Positions 34,784 through 49,000 of a DNA stretch of 64,000 nt are shown piece by piece. Each line of letters opens with the position of its first letter. The first letter of the stretch is position 1. A program made the position numbers and the translations under genes. A model generated the notes under the pieces. That model was not told the DNA's origin. It saw only the letters and a program-made list of their open reading frames with translations, and made no database searches. Source of the stretch: Desmodesmus armatus (taxonomy: Eukaryota; Chlorophyta; Chlorophyceae; Sphaeropleales; Scenedesmaceae); NCBI GenBank assembly GCA_007449985.2, contig VIIQ02000622.1:1-64000 (forward strand). The letters run 5' to 3'.

Positions 34784-35832
34784 ATGGCTCTATCTGCTGT
34801 TCAACAGAGCACCCTTAGGCCTGCCGCTGCCTGCCGCGGTCGCTGTGTGAGGGTTGCTGCAGTGTACCGTCCTGAGAAGGCATCATCTGTCGTGGCAGCT
34901 GCTGCAGCTGCACTGCTGGTGGGTTGGAAAGGAAATGCAGCGCAACGGATACATGCTCATGCTTGTGTCCAGTGTGCAAGTCAACACTGTGTCTCGTCGA
35001 ACGACCACAGTTGAAGTAACCAACATCAGGAACAGGGTGTACTAGATTGGCCTCAGCTGTGTTACAACCCAGCAAACTACACCTGGCTGTGTGACAGCTG
35101 ACACTGTTTACCCAACATGCATTGGGCGCTGCTGTGGTGGTGCAGGTGTGCAGCCCTGCCCTTGCTGCCCCCGTGAACCCCATGTCAGAGCTGGCCGGCC
35201 TGCCCAACCCTATCACCAAGACCCTCAACAAGCTGGACAGCTTGGACCCACCCAAGGGTGTCAAGGGACCCGAGGTGGAGGGACAGTTCCGTGAGTAGCA
35301 GCGGCTGGGTGTGCTGTGCATTGTCTCCTGTTACATCTCCAGAGCGTAAAAAAATGACCTGGCACCTCATACTTAAGCCAATGTGACAACAGCGTTATTG
35401 AGCAGCCAGGTGGCAGGGGGTGTGCTCTACTTGAGTCCAGCTGCAGCTGCTCTGGTGTTGGCGTCACAGCTGCATTGCTGTTGGCACATGTCCATCCAGG
35501 CTGGCAGGTGGGGCTATTCACATGGCCGCATTGTCGTCCGAGCAAGGTTCGGAGCATGGTCTGTGCATATTACAGTGTCATGGTTGATTCCCAATGCTTC
35601 ATAGCCCACCGGTCCTCACCATCCATATAGTGAATGCCACAACAGAACTGCTGCTGCTGCTGCCCCCCTTCCCTTGGGTGCAGGCTCCAACCCTGATGCG
35701 GCACGTGCATTGGCAGCTGAGAACTCCCCCGCTGGCAGCCCAGAGGCTGAGCGCAAGGGTGAAAGCATGGGGGCTTGCGGCTGCACTGACGAGATGGACT
35801 GCAAGTGCACCCCCGGACAGTGCCCTTGTTGA
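34784..35832 (+). CDS. Predicted thylakoid-lumen protein, paralog 3, Cys-rich tail
   Basis: Three exons: 34784-34918, 35146-35290 and 35684-35832, with GT-AG junctions. Phases 0 and 1, 142 residues. The N-terminus MALSAVQQSTLRPAAACRG looks like a chloroplast transit peptide. The Ala-rich core and VCSPALAAPV suggest lumen transfer and cleavage. Exon 2 encodes nearly the same sequence as paralog 1, and exon 3 starts identically (SNPDAARALAAENSPAGSPE). It then runs on into ESMGACGCTDEMDCKCTPGQ and CPC. These six closely spaced cysteines (CGC, CKC, CPC) resemble a metallothionein-like metal site. Metal binding is inference. Function not recognised. Confidence 0.82.
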
Positions 35833-35952
35833 GCAGCCTGGATGATTGCTACTGGGTTTTTGTAGTTGATGCTGTGGCAAGTTGTAGGGCCGTCTGGATC
35901 AGGCTGTTGTCAGTGTTGCTGCTGTCCAATTCTTGTTTGCCTGGAGTCACAC

Positions 35953-35957
35953 TGTAA
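35953..35957 (+). terminator. TGTAA poly(A) signal, lumen paralog 3
   Basis: TGTAA 121 bases after the stop codon, a typical distance for chlorophyte mRNAs. Confidence 0.45.
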
Positions 35958-37045
35958 GCCCTGTGAGTAGCCGCAAATCATACAGTGCTACAGATTGTGC
36001 ATTGTTCATAGCAGCATCGTAGCATCCTCAGTTGTGCCACCCGCAACCTCCTAGTGACAACGCCTAGTGACCAGGCTGGACCTTTGTTGACTGCAGACAG
36101 CTCGTAATGTATGTGCCTGCAGCAGCCTGCTAAGTTCAAGTTGTTGCCATTCAACAAGTTGGTGCTGCTGCAGGGCCTGCTCACAGCAGCAGCAGTTCCT
36201 GCTGAAGGCACATGCTGCGGCAGGCAGATGGTTGCTGACAAAACTGGACAGCACAAGATAATGAAGAGTGCTGCAAGGCCACGCAACATGCTGACCCCAC
36301 GCAACAGAGGCTCGTCCACCTACAGCAACAGCATGCAGCATACACACTGTGGGGCCAAAACATACAGCTCGCTCATGAAGGCACTTGAGCGCCACTAGCA
36401 GCGCCACTGCAGCCAGACATAGTTGGTCATGACCAACAGGTGTTTCATCATGCTGCAACCAGCTGGTTGCTGCAGCAAGCGCAAGTCAACAGTAAAAGCT
36501 TGTGGTAAGCCAACAATAAAACATGCTGCTCTAAAAGCTCGTGGTAAGCTAACAATAAAAGCTCGTGGTAAGCCAACATCATAACATCCATGACACATGT
36601 GCACATGGCCCACAAGGGCATGAAAGGTGCAGTTCACTTCGGCTTCACGCACAGAATAGACTGCCTCAGGTTCTAGTCGATCCTTCCTTTTGTGCAAGCA
36701 GCAAAAATGAATGTGTCACCATGTCACCAGGACCCTCACTCAAGCACAATGGGGAAGGTGAGCATGCCCACTGAGGTAAGGAGGATCATGGCCATCTGAC
36801 CATGGTCAGAAACATATATGTAAGGGAAAAAATGGATGTAGTAAGCCCAGCATCTGGCTGAGATGAGTCCACTACCCAGGGCACAGCTTGTAACCTACGC
36901 ATGCCTAGCACTGCTGCTACTGCTGCTGCTGCTGGCCTGCCCACTTGGGAAACCCAAGCATCCAAACAGACAGAACATCCCGGCATGGCAGGATGAACAG
37001 CTTGCTGCTGCTGCCCTCACATCCCATTCATTCAGGCGACATTAA
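35958..37045. other. Gene-free stretch between two genes
   Basis: No recognisable gene. A 95-codon plus-strand frame (36111-36398) has no known motif. A small tandem repeat lies at 36494-36579. The lower end is the 3' flank of the TmcB-like gene. Confidence 0.55.
36494..36579. repeat. Short tandem repeat, three units
   Basis: Units AAAAGCT(T/C)GTGGTAAGC(C/T)AACA begin at 36494, 36533 and 36557. The first two are separated by an extra ~15 bases. Confidence 0.8.
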
Positions 37046-40000
37046 TTATGCCGCATCCCCATTGCAATGCATACCCATGTTGCTTTGCATTCCGTAGCCG
37101 TACATTCCTGGATCGTTTGCCTGCAGCTGTGGCCCAGCGTTGTTGCGCCTGCTGAACCACCCGCACCCTGCTTGACCGCCAGGTGGCATGCCCCACTGGG
37201 GCGGGCCTCCACGCATACCAGCTCCTCCCATCATGCCTGGCGGCCCCATGCCGTACTGCTGCATCTGCATGTTGGATGGCCCAGGGCCCTGCAGCGGGCC
37301 CTGCATGGACCTGCCGCCCTCTGTTTTGACAATGCCCAGCACGATGCTCTTCACGTGACCCTCCACATCCACCTCTGCAGGCAGCTGGCTGAGCATGTTG
37401 ACCACAGCCTTGGTGTCACGCCGCAGCGCCTTGATGTATGGCCGGTACAGCAAGAGCACAAACATCACCAAGGCAACAAGGGAGATGACCAGCAGGATGA
37501 TGTGCAGCTGCTTCACTCCCTCCAGCCTGCAAAAAAATCGTAGGTGTAAGTCAGGTCCCGTGTAAGTGATGGAAAAGTTCAGCACAGTCAGGCCAGAATG
37601 TGGAGCAGCAAGGGGGTTAGGGTAACAAGCAGAATTCACACGGCAAACGTTCCGGCCATGATGCCAGCTTGCAATACATTAGCCCTGTACCTGACGCCGC
37701 TCACTCACTTTTCCAAAGTACCAGTCACAAAGAGCTTTGAGGCTGCCTGCAAGCCATCAAAAGTGTCCTTCTGTGTGACCGCCCTCACCCACTCGTAAGA
37801 CGAGTGATTCCCCATCCTGCAAGTGCATGCACAACATTTACATGCAGGTGCAAGCAAGTAGCACTAACCAGTGCAGGCGTTGTTGCAGCAAGCAGCAAGC
37901 AAGCAACACACCAGTATCTTGCCAGTGGAACTTCAGCACAGTACAGTACAGCAAGTGGGGACAGGGTCCCAACCTCAGCACTAGCCAGCGAGCCAAGGGT
38001 AACTTCAGTAAGCTCAGGTGCCCTGTGCCAGCATCAGCTGGCCGCCTCATGAGGTCTAACTATCTGGAAAAAAGCACAGAGCCTGTAACTCACGAGACTG
38101 CATCCGGCAGGTTGCTGAACCTTGTCATCTCGTCAATGTATCTATTGATCTGCACGGCACCGTCCAAACAGCATCGGGTATCAAAAGTAGTAGATGTGAC
38201 AGCCTGTAACAGGAAGACATGCTGCATGGTCTGTTTTCTCATGCAGGCAGTGCAACACCAACATTTGTCATGGCTCCACATAACTTGCAGCTGCCAACAC
38301 ACCTGTGCGTCCAGGCCTGAGTGGGTGATGTGGTAGTTGGGATCGCCAGGTGGCAGACATGTTGTTTTGTCTGCCCTCAAACATTCGGTGGTGGTGAAAA
38401 ACATCTCTGCAGGCACCAGAAGCCAGGTGACTGGTCAGCCCCACACATGTGGCCGGCTGGCTGCATGAGTGGGTTCAAGCTTGAAGTTTGTTGTGCATGC
38501 CAGCATGGCTCTCAGCTCACCGGCAACGGCTGCATTCCCTATGATGGCAGGTGGTGCGATGGCATCAAACGTCACTTCCGCCTGCACACAGACAGACAGC
38601 CACATACATACACGGCTTTACGCATCCAAGCCTGTTTCAAGGGAACATGTGCCGGCACCAAGTGCTGCAGCACACTGTGCTGAGAAAGCTGTTGCTGTTG
38701 ATTTGGTTGACTGCACACCTGTAGCCGCATGCGACCGCCATAGAGCAATGTCCTGTACTCCTCCTGTAGTAGTGTCAGCGCCTCCTTGAGCTCAGCTCTG
38801 TACTTTGCGTTGTCTGCAGTGCTGGTGCTGAACGCCAAGAAGCCCCCCATCAGCCGTGCACGGGTGAGGCGGTACATGACATGTGCAGACAAATCCTGCA
38901 GCACCATGACATTGTGTCATGTATGGCTCACTAGCCAGTGTGACCCACCGCTGCACAGAAGAAAGGCACGGCAGGCTGGCAAGGCCATGAGGCATCAGGA
39001 GGGTTTGTGCAATAAGCATGCAGCGCAGCCGACAGCAATCTCTGAAAGGAAGCGATGGCTCACCAGACTTGCAAGCGGCCCTTGCAGCCCCTGCAGGTTG
39101 CTGTAGGACACACCAAAGATTACCACCACAGCTGCCACCCACAGCAGCAGCGGAGCCTGCAACAATGGTGAATGTAAGTGAGTGATATGCATTGGGTCAA
39201 CCCGTCACGGGTGAGTCACCTATTCAGCACTGCAGTGCCTTATTTACACATGGATGCAGTGACTGCAAGTTTGATGAGGGCTTACCATGAAGCGCAAGAT
39301 GATTTGGCTTGAGGGCGAGAGCTTCTTTCCGTTGCGCTTGAACCTGCAGCAAATTGGAATGGAAAACATCACATAAGCATGTAACGACCAGCACCATGCA
39401 TGTACGACACCACGCCGTTGGCAGCCGTCTGCACTGCAACCTTCTCAATTTCGGTCGCAGCGCCTCAGACACCCCTTACCTGGGATCCAGCCAGCCAAAC
39501 ATGTACTTGTGTGCCTTTTTCTGGAATGCCGCAAAGCGGCCGACAGGGACTTTGCTGTTTTTCTTGCCCAGCACGGCAGTGGCTGCCCTGCCCTTGTTCT
39601 TTGCACTGCCACGCCCCTCCTTGTTGGTGACGGCTGGCTTGCTGTCATCGTCATCTGAAATTGGACACAACACTTGAGGTCATCCAACTGCCAAACAGCT
39701 GAGTAGGTGCGAAAGCTCAGTGCTGTGCAGTACAGTCAAGTGTAGGTGTTGGAGGCAGAATCAAAGTATGCGCATCTTTGCTACTACACTCAGACACCAT
39801 CCCTACCGGCTAAAAGCTGATTGCTGGCCACTTTGTGCACGCACTCACGCTTACCGTCTGCAGCAAGCCTGACAGACTTTTTCTTTTCAAGAGCGTCCCC
39901 TTGGGGCGCACCACTGCTGGTTGCTGCAGCAGCTGCCTGCCCTGCTGCTGCTGCACCCTCAATAAGCTCCAAATCGTCATCATCCACATCATCTGCTGAG

Positions 40001-43000
40001 CTGTCATCAACGATTAGGGGTTGGCGCACCATGAAGCGCACCTGTGCAAACAAGGCAGAGTTGCAAACCATGCAGCACGTGCCATTGGCAGGCGGTCTCG
40101 AGCATGCATGGGTGTCATTGCTGGCAGCATACCGGTGACAGCTGTTGGCTGATCACACCTAAAGGAGAAAAATGACATTGAAAGCAACCGTTCTCACCGT
40201 TGCAGATGGCAGGGCAAGGAAGACAGAGAACATGCGCATGTGAGCCACGTTGCACCTCTGTAGCAGGACAAACTCGTAGGTCATGCAGCTCAGCTGAACA
40301 ACGGCGGCCTGCAGCATCAGGAACCACAGCAAAGTGGACGTATCTGGTGAGGCTTTTCCGCTGGACGCCCCGGGTGCGGGGGTGCCTGACTGCTGTGTGT
40401 GTGCCTCCAGCTGGTAAAGTTCTGCCCCCGAACATGCCTGCAAGTGAGACCGTTGTGTACGACTGCCAGCCCAGAACCATTGAATCATATGAACTGCCAG
40501 CAGCACCTGTCTGCTGGCGCTTGCCTGTCACCTGCGCCATGTGCAAGGTCAGCACAGGGCACACCCTGTCAAGCCCCCCTTACCTCGACAACCAGGAGCA
40601 CTATAATGATGACAGACAGCTTCGTCAAGTCTTGCCATGTGTAGTCAACAAAGGTGCCAAGCGACCAACTGTAGGCTTCGAAGATAGACCCTGCAGCACG
40701 TGAATCAGCACCCTTCACACACTTTTATGTCAAGGCAAAGCTACATGTACTACATTACCAGTCTCAGGGGATCCAAACTGAGCGTTTATGGTGGTTGATG
40801 GTGCGGTCCAGGCCGCAACAGTCAGGGATCCATGCTCAACCTGACACCAGCAGCCAAATCGCTCGTCATGACACACATGTGGTGGCAGCTGCATGTTGCA
40901 GCCTCACCTGACCCTTGCAGCAGAGTGTAGTGGTAGGATGGCTGTTGTACTATGGAAGCTCCCCAAGTCTTCCAAGAGAAGTAGATGTCGTCACAAGCAG
41001 CCACCAGGATGTTGCCCATCTCCTGCAAGTAACAACCCGTCACCCAGTCAGCAGTCAAAGCAAGAGATGCCCCACCACCTGGTGGTAACAGACGGTGCAT
41101 GAAGACCTCCCCAGCACAGCAGGCTGTTTGCCCCTTGTGGCCGTCACCACTCACCCACAAGGAGCGTGTGCTGTTGACGAATGCTGGCAGACCATCGTGC
41201 ATGACTTGGAAGTAGAGTGTCTCTGGAAGCTGCTTGTGCGTCCTGGAGAGACATAAGCACAAGGTACCCGTGGGCGGCGGCTTGTCTTGCAACAGTGAGG
41301 ATGCCCTTGGGCAGTACATAAACTTGCAGTGGCGGTTGCTGTGAAAATCACTATGCAGGCTGGTGCGGCTGACCCGGTCACACAGGTTGTGCAGCCAACT
41401 CACCAGTAGTTCACAAGTCTTGGGTCGCTGAATGGCGGGAGGTTGCCTTCCCCTCCCCAAGGTATAATTGATGGTGGATATGGCGGAAGACGTCAGCATT
41501 CTTGTGCAGTTTGTTGCTGTAGTCTTCCACTGCCGCCGGAATGCAAGCCTTGAAATCCTGCATGGCACACACGACCGTTGTTGCCCTGCATGCTCTCGAC
41601 GTGTACAGCTGTGTGTGCGAGCAGTACATGCACTGCTAGGAGGAACAAGCAAGGCGCATCCACTGTGACGCACTGCAGATGCTGGGCCAACAGTGTTGCT
41701 TGGTTATTGCTGCCATCCTTCCTCTGCCAGCTGGCCGCAAAGCAAGTCAACCTCACCTTGAATTGTGGCAGCGTACACTGCTGGATGAATGAGCTCCTCA
41801 GTGAACTGCATGATGGTCAAAACATCAAGAAGTACTTGAGAAACAGGCCTCAAGTGCATGTCTGTGCATGTTTATTGGCAAAGGAAAGCCGGCTTGCTTG
41901 GGGTCTTTCTACTGGCCAGTACATGCCATGGCAGCACAGCAGAGCGAGTTTCCTTGGCACATACCATAGCGTAGCTATTGTGGCTTTGTTTGAACGTCAA
42001 CACAAGGCCCAACAGGCTCTCAGCACAGACCCCAGCACAGCAGGGAGAGTTGTTGACCAGCATGGCGGCATGCTGTCACAATGCTGGTCCACAGGCTGTT
42101 CATCCACCCTGCGCTGCAAGCTGCCCCCGGCCTTCTGCTGCGTTGAGTGGAGAAACACAACGAGGGTGCCTGGTTCAAACCTACCTCTGTGAAGCTGCTG
42201 TCATTGCCAGGGCGATGTTGTCAACGATGGCGGCATTGCTGCAAGCAGCGCAACACCATCAGGAAGTGTCAGATAGGTGGGAGGAGTGCAGACCACAGCT
42301 AGGGCTGTACTGAACGTGCACAGCATGAAACATAGGTGAAGGCTGAGTCTTTATTGCGTCATGTGGTGGCCTGGCAGGACTGCACACAGTGGCAAGGGGC
42401 ACTTACGCATAGCGCGAGTCAATCTGGGTCATGATGACTGCAAAGCATGCAACATGCGCCACAAGGATGACTGCAAGAAGGTAGACGGTGCGTTGCTTCC
42501 AGCTAATGGTGGCGGCTTGTGCGATGTTGCTGGAAAGCATCCGTGACACCCTCTTGAGGCGCTTGACCCTCCTGCAGGACAAAAGCGCAACACCTTACTC
42601 ACACATGACCTTGCACACGCACCCGCAATGCCCAAGCCAATAAGGTCAGTGACACACGCGTTATGTGTCATGCAATGCTGCCTCGATACTTACCGCATGT
42701 CTACAGCTAGGTCTTCATCATGTCCGGCGGCCCCTGTGGCCATTGATGATTCCATGCCGCTGCCAGCATCGCTCATACCACCATCAGCCATGCTGCCCGC
42801 AAAGCTTGAAGCATCATCTCCTCCGTTTTCAGACTGAGCCCTTTGCACAGCAGGGTACTTCATGCTGTCCGCGCCCTCATCGCTCTGGCTGCCGACGTCA
42901 TCAAACTTGCCCTTGCTGCGAGCCCCTGGGGCATGCAGGCGCACAGCGCACTGCGCATCGGCCTCTGTTGCGTCATGCCGGCCACGGCCCTCATGGTGGT

Positions 43001-46000
43001 GCTGCGGCGACTTGTGCCGAGGCGATGTTGACCCATCTGAAGCGCTGCCGCCTTCTGAAGCATGCAGCTTGCTGGCTTGTCTCACCCACTGCTTGATGTG
43101 GTCACTGCAAGGGCATGCGAAGTCGTATTACTGAGCCCTCTTGCATGCAAACATTACGAGGCACCTTGACAATTCAAGCACCACAACCTGTACTGGTCGG
43201 CAGGGGGCAACCACAGGTCAACGTTCAAAACGCACACAAGACGGACATACAACAAATGCCAGCAACTCAAAGCACACTAAAGGAAAGCACAATAAAAGCG
43301 AGCCCTTGAAGCAACACTCACTGCTTGCTCCGGGGTGCAGGTGCAGCATCGACTGCAGACGGCTCAGCTGTCAGGCCACCCCCATGATCAGAGCCCATGC
43401 TGCTACCAGGACTGTCAGGACGCTCAGCCCTGTGCTCAGCAGCCTCCTCAGGCTCGGCATCAGCTGTCTCCAGAGCACCTGGTGTGGCTGACTCAGCCCC
43501 GTCCTTGATGGCCAGCAGCCTATGCATGGCTGCACTGACAGGGTTCAGGAGCTGCAGCCGCACCACGTGCCTGATCCGTCCTCCCTGCTCAGTATAGGAC
43601 ATGGCCTGCAGCATGACACAGCGTGCATGCAAAGAGACTTACTGGTGGGGTTGGTCTGTTATGGGTGTGCTCATGTGAGGTTGACGGCCGTTGGCACAGC
43701 TGTCTCTCATGAACAGTGCGCACAGCTGGCAGCAGCAGAGCAGAGCCGATCGCCTACACAACTATGCTGCCTTCTCACCTGCATGGACAGCGACAGTGGC
43801 TGACCATCACCAAGGTGGACCCCTGTGATGTGCCTTATGGATCCCGCACGGGAGGCGGCAGCTGAGCCGCCCTTCATGGCACCCTTCTTCACTGCCCCCT
43901 CCTTGCCCAACAGGTCTTCAAAGGACTTCACACCAGACAGTCCAGCCAGGCTGTAAGCACGCCACAGCGGCACATATAAACAAACAATTTGAGTCCACCT
44001 GCATGTTGATCCACATGGTGCCCTATATCGACTCGCTGAGCAACAGGCTGTTGGACATACAAAGGGCAGCATGCCATGGGCCTCACCTTGCAAAGGACTT
44101 GCGGGCTAAAGATTTGGCACTGACACCAAACAGGAGCCCAGCAATGTCGTCTGCCCTTGCCACGTTGAGCTGACGGTCCAGGTCCAGGACAGTCACCAGA
44201 GCATCACTGCAAAACAGCGCCACCTACGCCACGACAACGCTGTCCGTCAGCACACTGCACGAACACAACAGAGGCGCCACAGCATGCCCAAGTCCTGGAG
44301 CGCACCTGAAGGATTGGAGTACTGTCAGCCGTAACATCATCGATCAACAGGTCTGAAGCATCCTGTAGCATTGGTTCCAGCTTCATGCAGGCTGGCTGCA
44401 CCCTGTTGGGCTGGAGGGCACGCAGCAGACTACTGCTGTGGGTCGCGGCGCCGCCCTGCAGGTGGCAGATGGCAGCACAACCAACGGTGATTGGCAGGGC
44501 ACATGGCTGGCTTCCGCATGCAATGCACCGCCAAAGAGAAAAGCAAAAAACCTCAGAGCCGCACGCCACCAAGCTGCCAAGACTGTGCATGACCAACCCC
44601 AACACACACATAGATGTTCAGGCCAGACCACAAGGTACCACTCACCGCATCATGGTGGTCCTCCGCAGCAGGCCTATGCACACCCACACGCCAGGCAGAG
44701 CAGCCACTCCCAGTCTTGCTCTGAGAGCTTGTTGCCATCACTTGTGTCACAAGCAGTTCCAGCAAGGACAGCTCCTCTCCGTGCTCCTGCTTCCAGTCAC
44801 TGAAGATGTCAACACACTGGGACAGCGGCTGTCCTACCAGCTGGTGTGCATCAAAACCAAAGAGCGACTGCGGAACACCTGCAAGCACCACCAAAGTCAA
44901 TAATCAGCTATGTTGTCAAAAAGGGCCCACACCCCTTGTTGACGGGCAGCATGCATCACATGCTGCTTTATACCCAACTAGGCCTGAAGAAGCAAAAGCC
45001 CACACTCACCTGGATTGACTGACAGGACGATGCCTTTGTGGTTGATGCTGAGCATCATGCGCTGCTGATCCAGGCGCTGCTCTTCGCTTGCCCTCAAGAC
45101 CTGCATCAGCAGCCATGCGATGTGCGGTCGGGTTTTGGTGTGTACACATGCACATGGCTGATTTGCGTAGGATTGGGCTGGTCATCCTCTCTCTGGCACC
45201 TGCATGGAGTCCTTCTGGTTGCTGAATGCCACCTAGATCTGCTGGAACAAGACGTTCTGCTGCTGATGACGAGAGTGCATAAGTACGACCATACAGATGG
45301 ATAGACATGCACACAGACACAAGTCCAGCACGCCCGTCTGAAGCCGAACCGCCTGTGCAGCACCCACCTGGACTACGTGGGTGAGGTGTCCTGTTGAGGT
45401 GTCATCCTTGTTGGTCATCTTGAGTGTGACAGGCACCTTGGTACCATTGGCGGCCAGCAGGTGCACAACACCCCCAGCACGACAGCTGGCGGCAGGGACG
45501 CGCAGTGGTGGGTCCTGCAGGTAGGGCGCAAGGAGAGTGCAGGAGTGGGTACAACACCACGCAGACGTGTGGGGTGCACACATTCTGAAAACATCAAGTA
45601 CTGGGCTATGGGGCTGCTTGGCCGTTTCCCATTTAAGGAATAAAAGGAGGGGCTGCTAGCAATGTACAGCGTTGTAGTACCTTGAACCAGGCACCGTGCA
45701 TCTGGGTGACAGGCTGTGGCAGCAGGGCGTTCATCTCCATTTTTGACATCTTGGCGACTGGGATCCCTAACATTTGCGCCAGCTTGGCAGTGGCATGCAG
45801 GATCCTGCCCTTGTGGTCCACCACCATGACTGCAGCAGCCTCTGCCAGCATGCGCGCACTCAGGATGATGCTGCGGCTGCAGGCAGGAAACACCAGGTAT
45901 GTCGGCATAGCGCTTCGACACGTGCTGGCTGTTGCTGGTTGCTGTTCATTGATGCTGATTTGGTTGAGCTAACAGTCATCGTCAGCACCGCTCAGTCTGT

Positions 46001-49000
46001 GTGCAGGTGCATTGTATCGGGAACCATGCCGTTGGTTTGGATGTCAAACTGTTGCCCTGGCTGCCACCGCACTCACCAGTCTGAGCCTGCCTCTACGGCA
46101 CCCCCAAATGATAGAGACAGCTCCACATCCACAGCCGGCAGGAACGCATGCAGCATCTGTGCAAGCAAGGCACAAAGCAATGGTAGCCGTCAGTATCTGT
46201 GCATAGAAAGAGCACGTACTTTGCTGTCGCCCATGACCATGCACACGAGCAAGTAGGGGTATTGTTACATGTCTTCGCATATGCAGCCAGCCAACTTACC
46301 TTCGTCCTGAGAATGGGACCATCCAACGCGACACCTGATGCACCCACAGACTCTTGCCGTTGGGCTGCACTGGTGATGTACCTGCAGCACACCCCAGATG
46401 AACCATCAAACTACAAACATGAAAGTTAGCGCAGCCACAGCTGCAGCTGCAGGACTAATGCGTGATGTGGCTATCACCATGAGCTGGGCAAGACAGGCGT
46501 AAATAAAAGCACATGCAGTAGTTGCGCTCATTTTCACACCTGGTGACAGCCTCTACATCTGTGCACAGGTTGCTGAAGCTCCGGCCCACCAAGTCACCAG
46601 CGTTGATGCCCAGCGCATCAGCCAGGCCGCTGTCAGCACACATGATCATGCCAGTGGATGTCGCCCAAAACTGCAGACAACAAGGGCAGGAGGGCGTCAA
46701 GTGGTCTGCTCCGGCGAGGGGGTACAACGCCATTGACATCCAAGCAGCTGGTATTTGCTTGGGGCACGGTTCGGCTGCAGGCATTTCCAGGACAACGCAC
46801 CTTCACGACCTGATTGTCCAGTGAGCTTGAAGCAGCTGAATGTCGCATCACCCCGATGAAGAGTGTGTCCATCCCGGCACCCGACAGGCGCGCGACGCAC
46901 AGAGAGATGGGGAACATCTGACGGTCCTTGTGCAGAGCCACAACTTCCCTGCTGCTGTTAAGGATGTGTGGCTGGCCTGTCTCCGTGTAGCGCTGCACAA
47001 AACACCACACAGCACAGCTTGTGCGAGCAACAAACCCAAAGCACTGTTCACCTTGGGACGCGCAGTTGTCGGTGAAGTGTATGTGCAGTGCAGGTCACGC
47101 CCAGGGCATGACTGTGCTACCGCATGGCTTTCAAGCGGCCGGCAGTACAGTTGCGTAGTTGGCTGCTTTCGCTCACCTGCAGGAAGCTGTCGTGTCTTGA
47201 GCTGTACGGCTGAGGCCTGCAGTCATCCAGGACAATCAATCCATCATGCAGCCATGGGTGTTCAGGACTGCTACACCGTGCGTGTGACAGGACTGTTCAT
47301 GTGGCATTTATGGTATGGCAATGCCAGTGAGCCGGCGGAGCATGGGTGCTGCACACTCACATCAGGATGGAGACGTTCTTGCCCTCCAGCTCCCCCTTCT
47401 GGTAGCCAAACATGGACAGGGTAGCTTGGTTGACCATCATGATGGAGCCCTGCACATTTGAAGGATAAGCATGCCAGCATTCACATACCAAGTTGTGCCC
47501 AGCATCACCGTGAATGCAAAGGATTGTATCGATTCTCATAGAGAGCGGGTCTTGCTCAAGAAGACCAACACCATGCATGATGCAGCTTGCAAATGCGCAA
47601 TCTCACCTGTGCATTGATGACAGCCAGGCCGTCCACCTTCTCATCGATCTGCCCTGCAGCAACCAGCCCTGCAGTGCCCCCCTCAGCAGCTGTGAGGGCC
47701 AGCAGGCTCTCTGATGTACCTGCCTTGGTCGCTGCCTCGTAGAAGCGACTGGCTGCACCAGGCTCATTGCGCACGTACTCCAAGAAGCGAGCATACACCT
47801 GCAGAGGCAGCAAACATAGTCACGCATGTCGCTGTCACAACAACAGCCCTGCAACCCCTAGCAGCTGGCCCAGCCCCCTGCTGGCAGCTTCAATACCCAC
47901 CTTCATGACTTTGCCGTTGCTCGGGTAGCGCTCCATCACCCTGCAGCAGCAATAGGCATGCAAGGCAACACTGCTCAGCATGCTGGTAGTGACAGCAGTT
48001 GCTGGTCATCTGCACGGCTGCATCCAACCTGTTGGGCAAAGATTCAGGCCAGGCCTTGCAGCCACTGAGTACTTGAAGGCACTTACCCTCCACCAGCCCG
48101 TCTGTGCTGACTCACCTGCGGTAGACGGACGTAGCCCGCTGTTCAGCTGCCTCCATTGCCTGCACACTGGCCTGCACAGCACCAAGCAGCACCACACACA
48201 AATCAGGGCTGCTGAACAACGGCTGTCACCAGCATCCACACCCCACCAGGTTGAATGCTGGGGGCCACAGGCTGTGCTTACTGACTTTGTGCCCGACACA
48301 CACATGCCTGTAGGTCTCTGAAGGAGATAGTGTCCCGCAGCAAGCAGTTCCAGAATGCCCTCTGTGTCATCAGTGCCGCCTTGTGGTTGCGCACGCAGGC
48401 CAGGTAGTTGCGCTGAAACTCCACGTAAGAAAGCAGGTCCAACCCGTCACCATCTGCAAGCCAAGACGGTGGAAAAAATTCTCATGGAACAAGGTTGGGC
48501 ACATGACCGTTAGCTGCTACAACATGCATGCATTGTGCAGGCTCTGTATGGAGCCACGTGGCCACCTGTGACTGCCAGCAACGAATAAACTGCATCACCA
48601 GGTTGCTCACCCCTCTTGAGCGTCTTGGCCAGCTGCTGGGCAACGTAGATGTTGTATGTATCCAGCATGTTAGGACTGGCCTTTTGTGCAAGCTGCAGCT
48701 GTGTGCGCGCTGCCTGTCCATCTTTCCTGGCCTCAATCATGTAGCTGGCGTACATGATCAGCAGGGAGGGGTTGTTGGGCATGCGAGCCATGCCGCACTG
48801 CAATGAAGTCGCAAGAGAAGGGGCATAGCAGCGAAGTAAAAGCACACACACACACACACCACACACACACACACACCATGGCTGCAAGGCTTCAGCAATC
48901 GCAACCCCGGAGCACTGTACACTGCACTTGTAGCCTGGTTGTCCATGTCCCCTTACAAACCTTGATCAAGAATTCCCCAAACTCGATGGCTTCCGAATCA

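Noticed and set aside
36111..36398. 95-codon plus-strand frame between the lumen and TmcB-like genes
   Set aside because: No known motif and no upstream gene context. Length is within chance expectation for this GC content.
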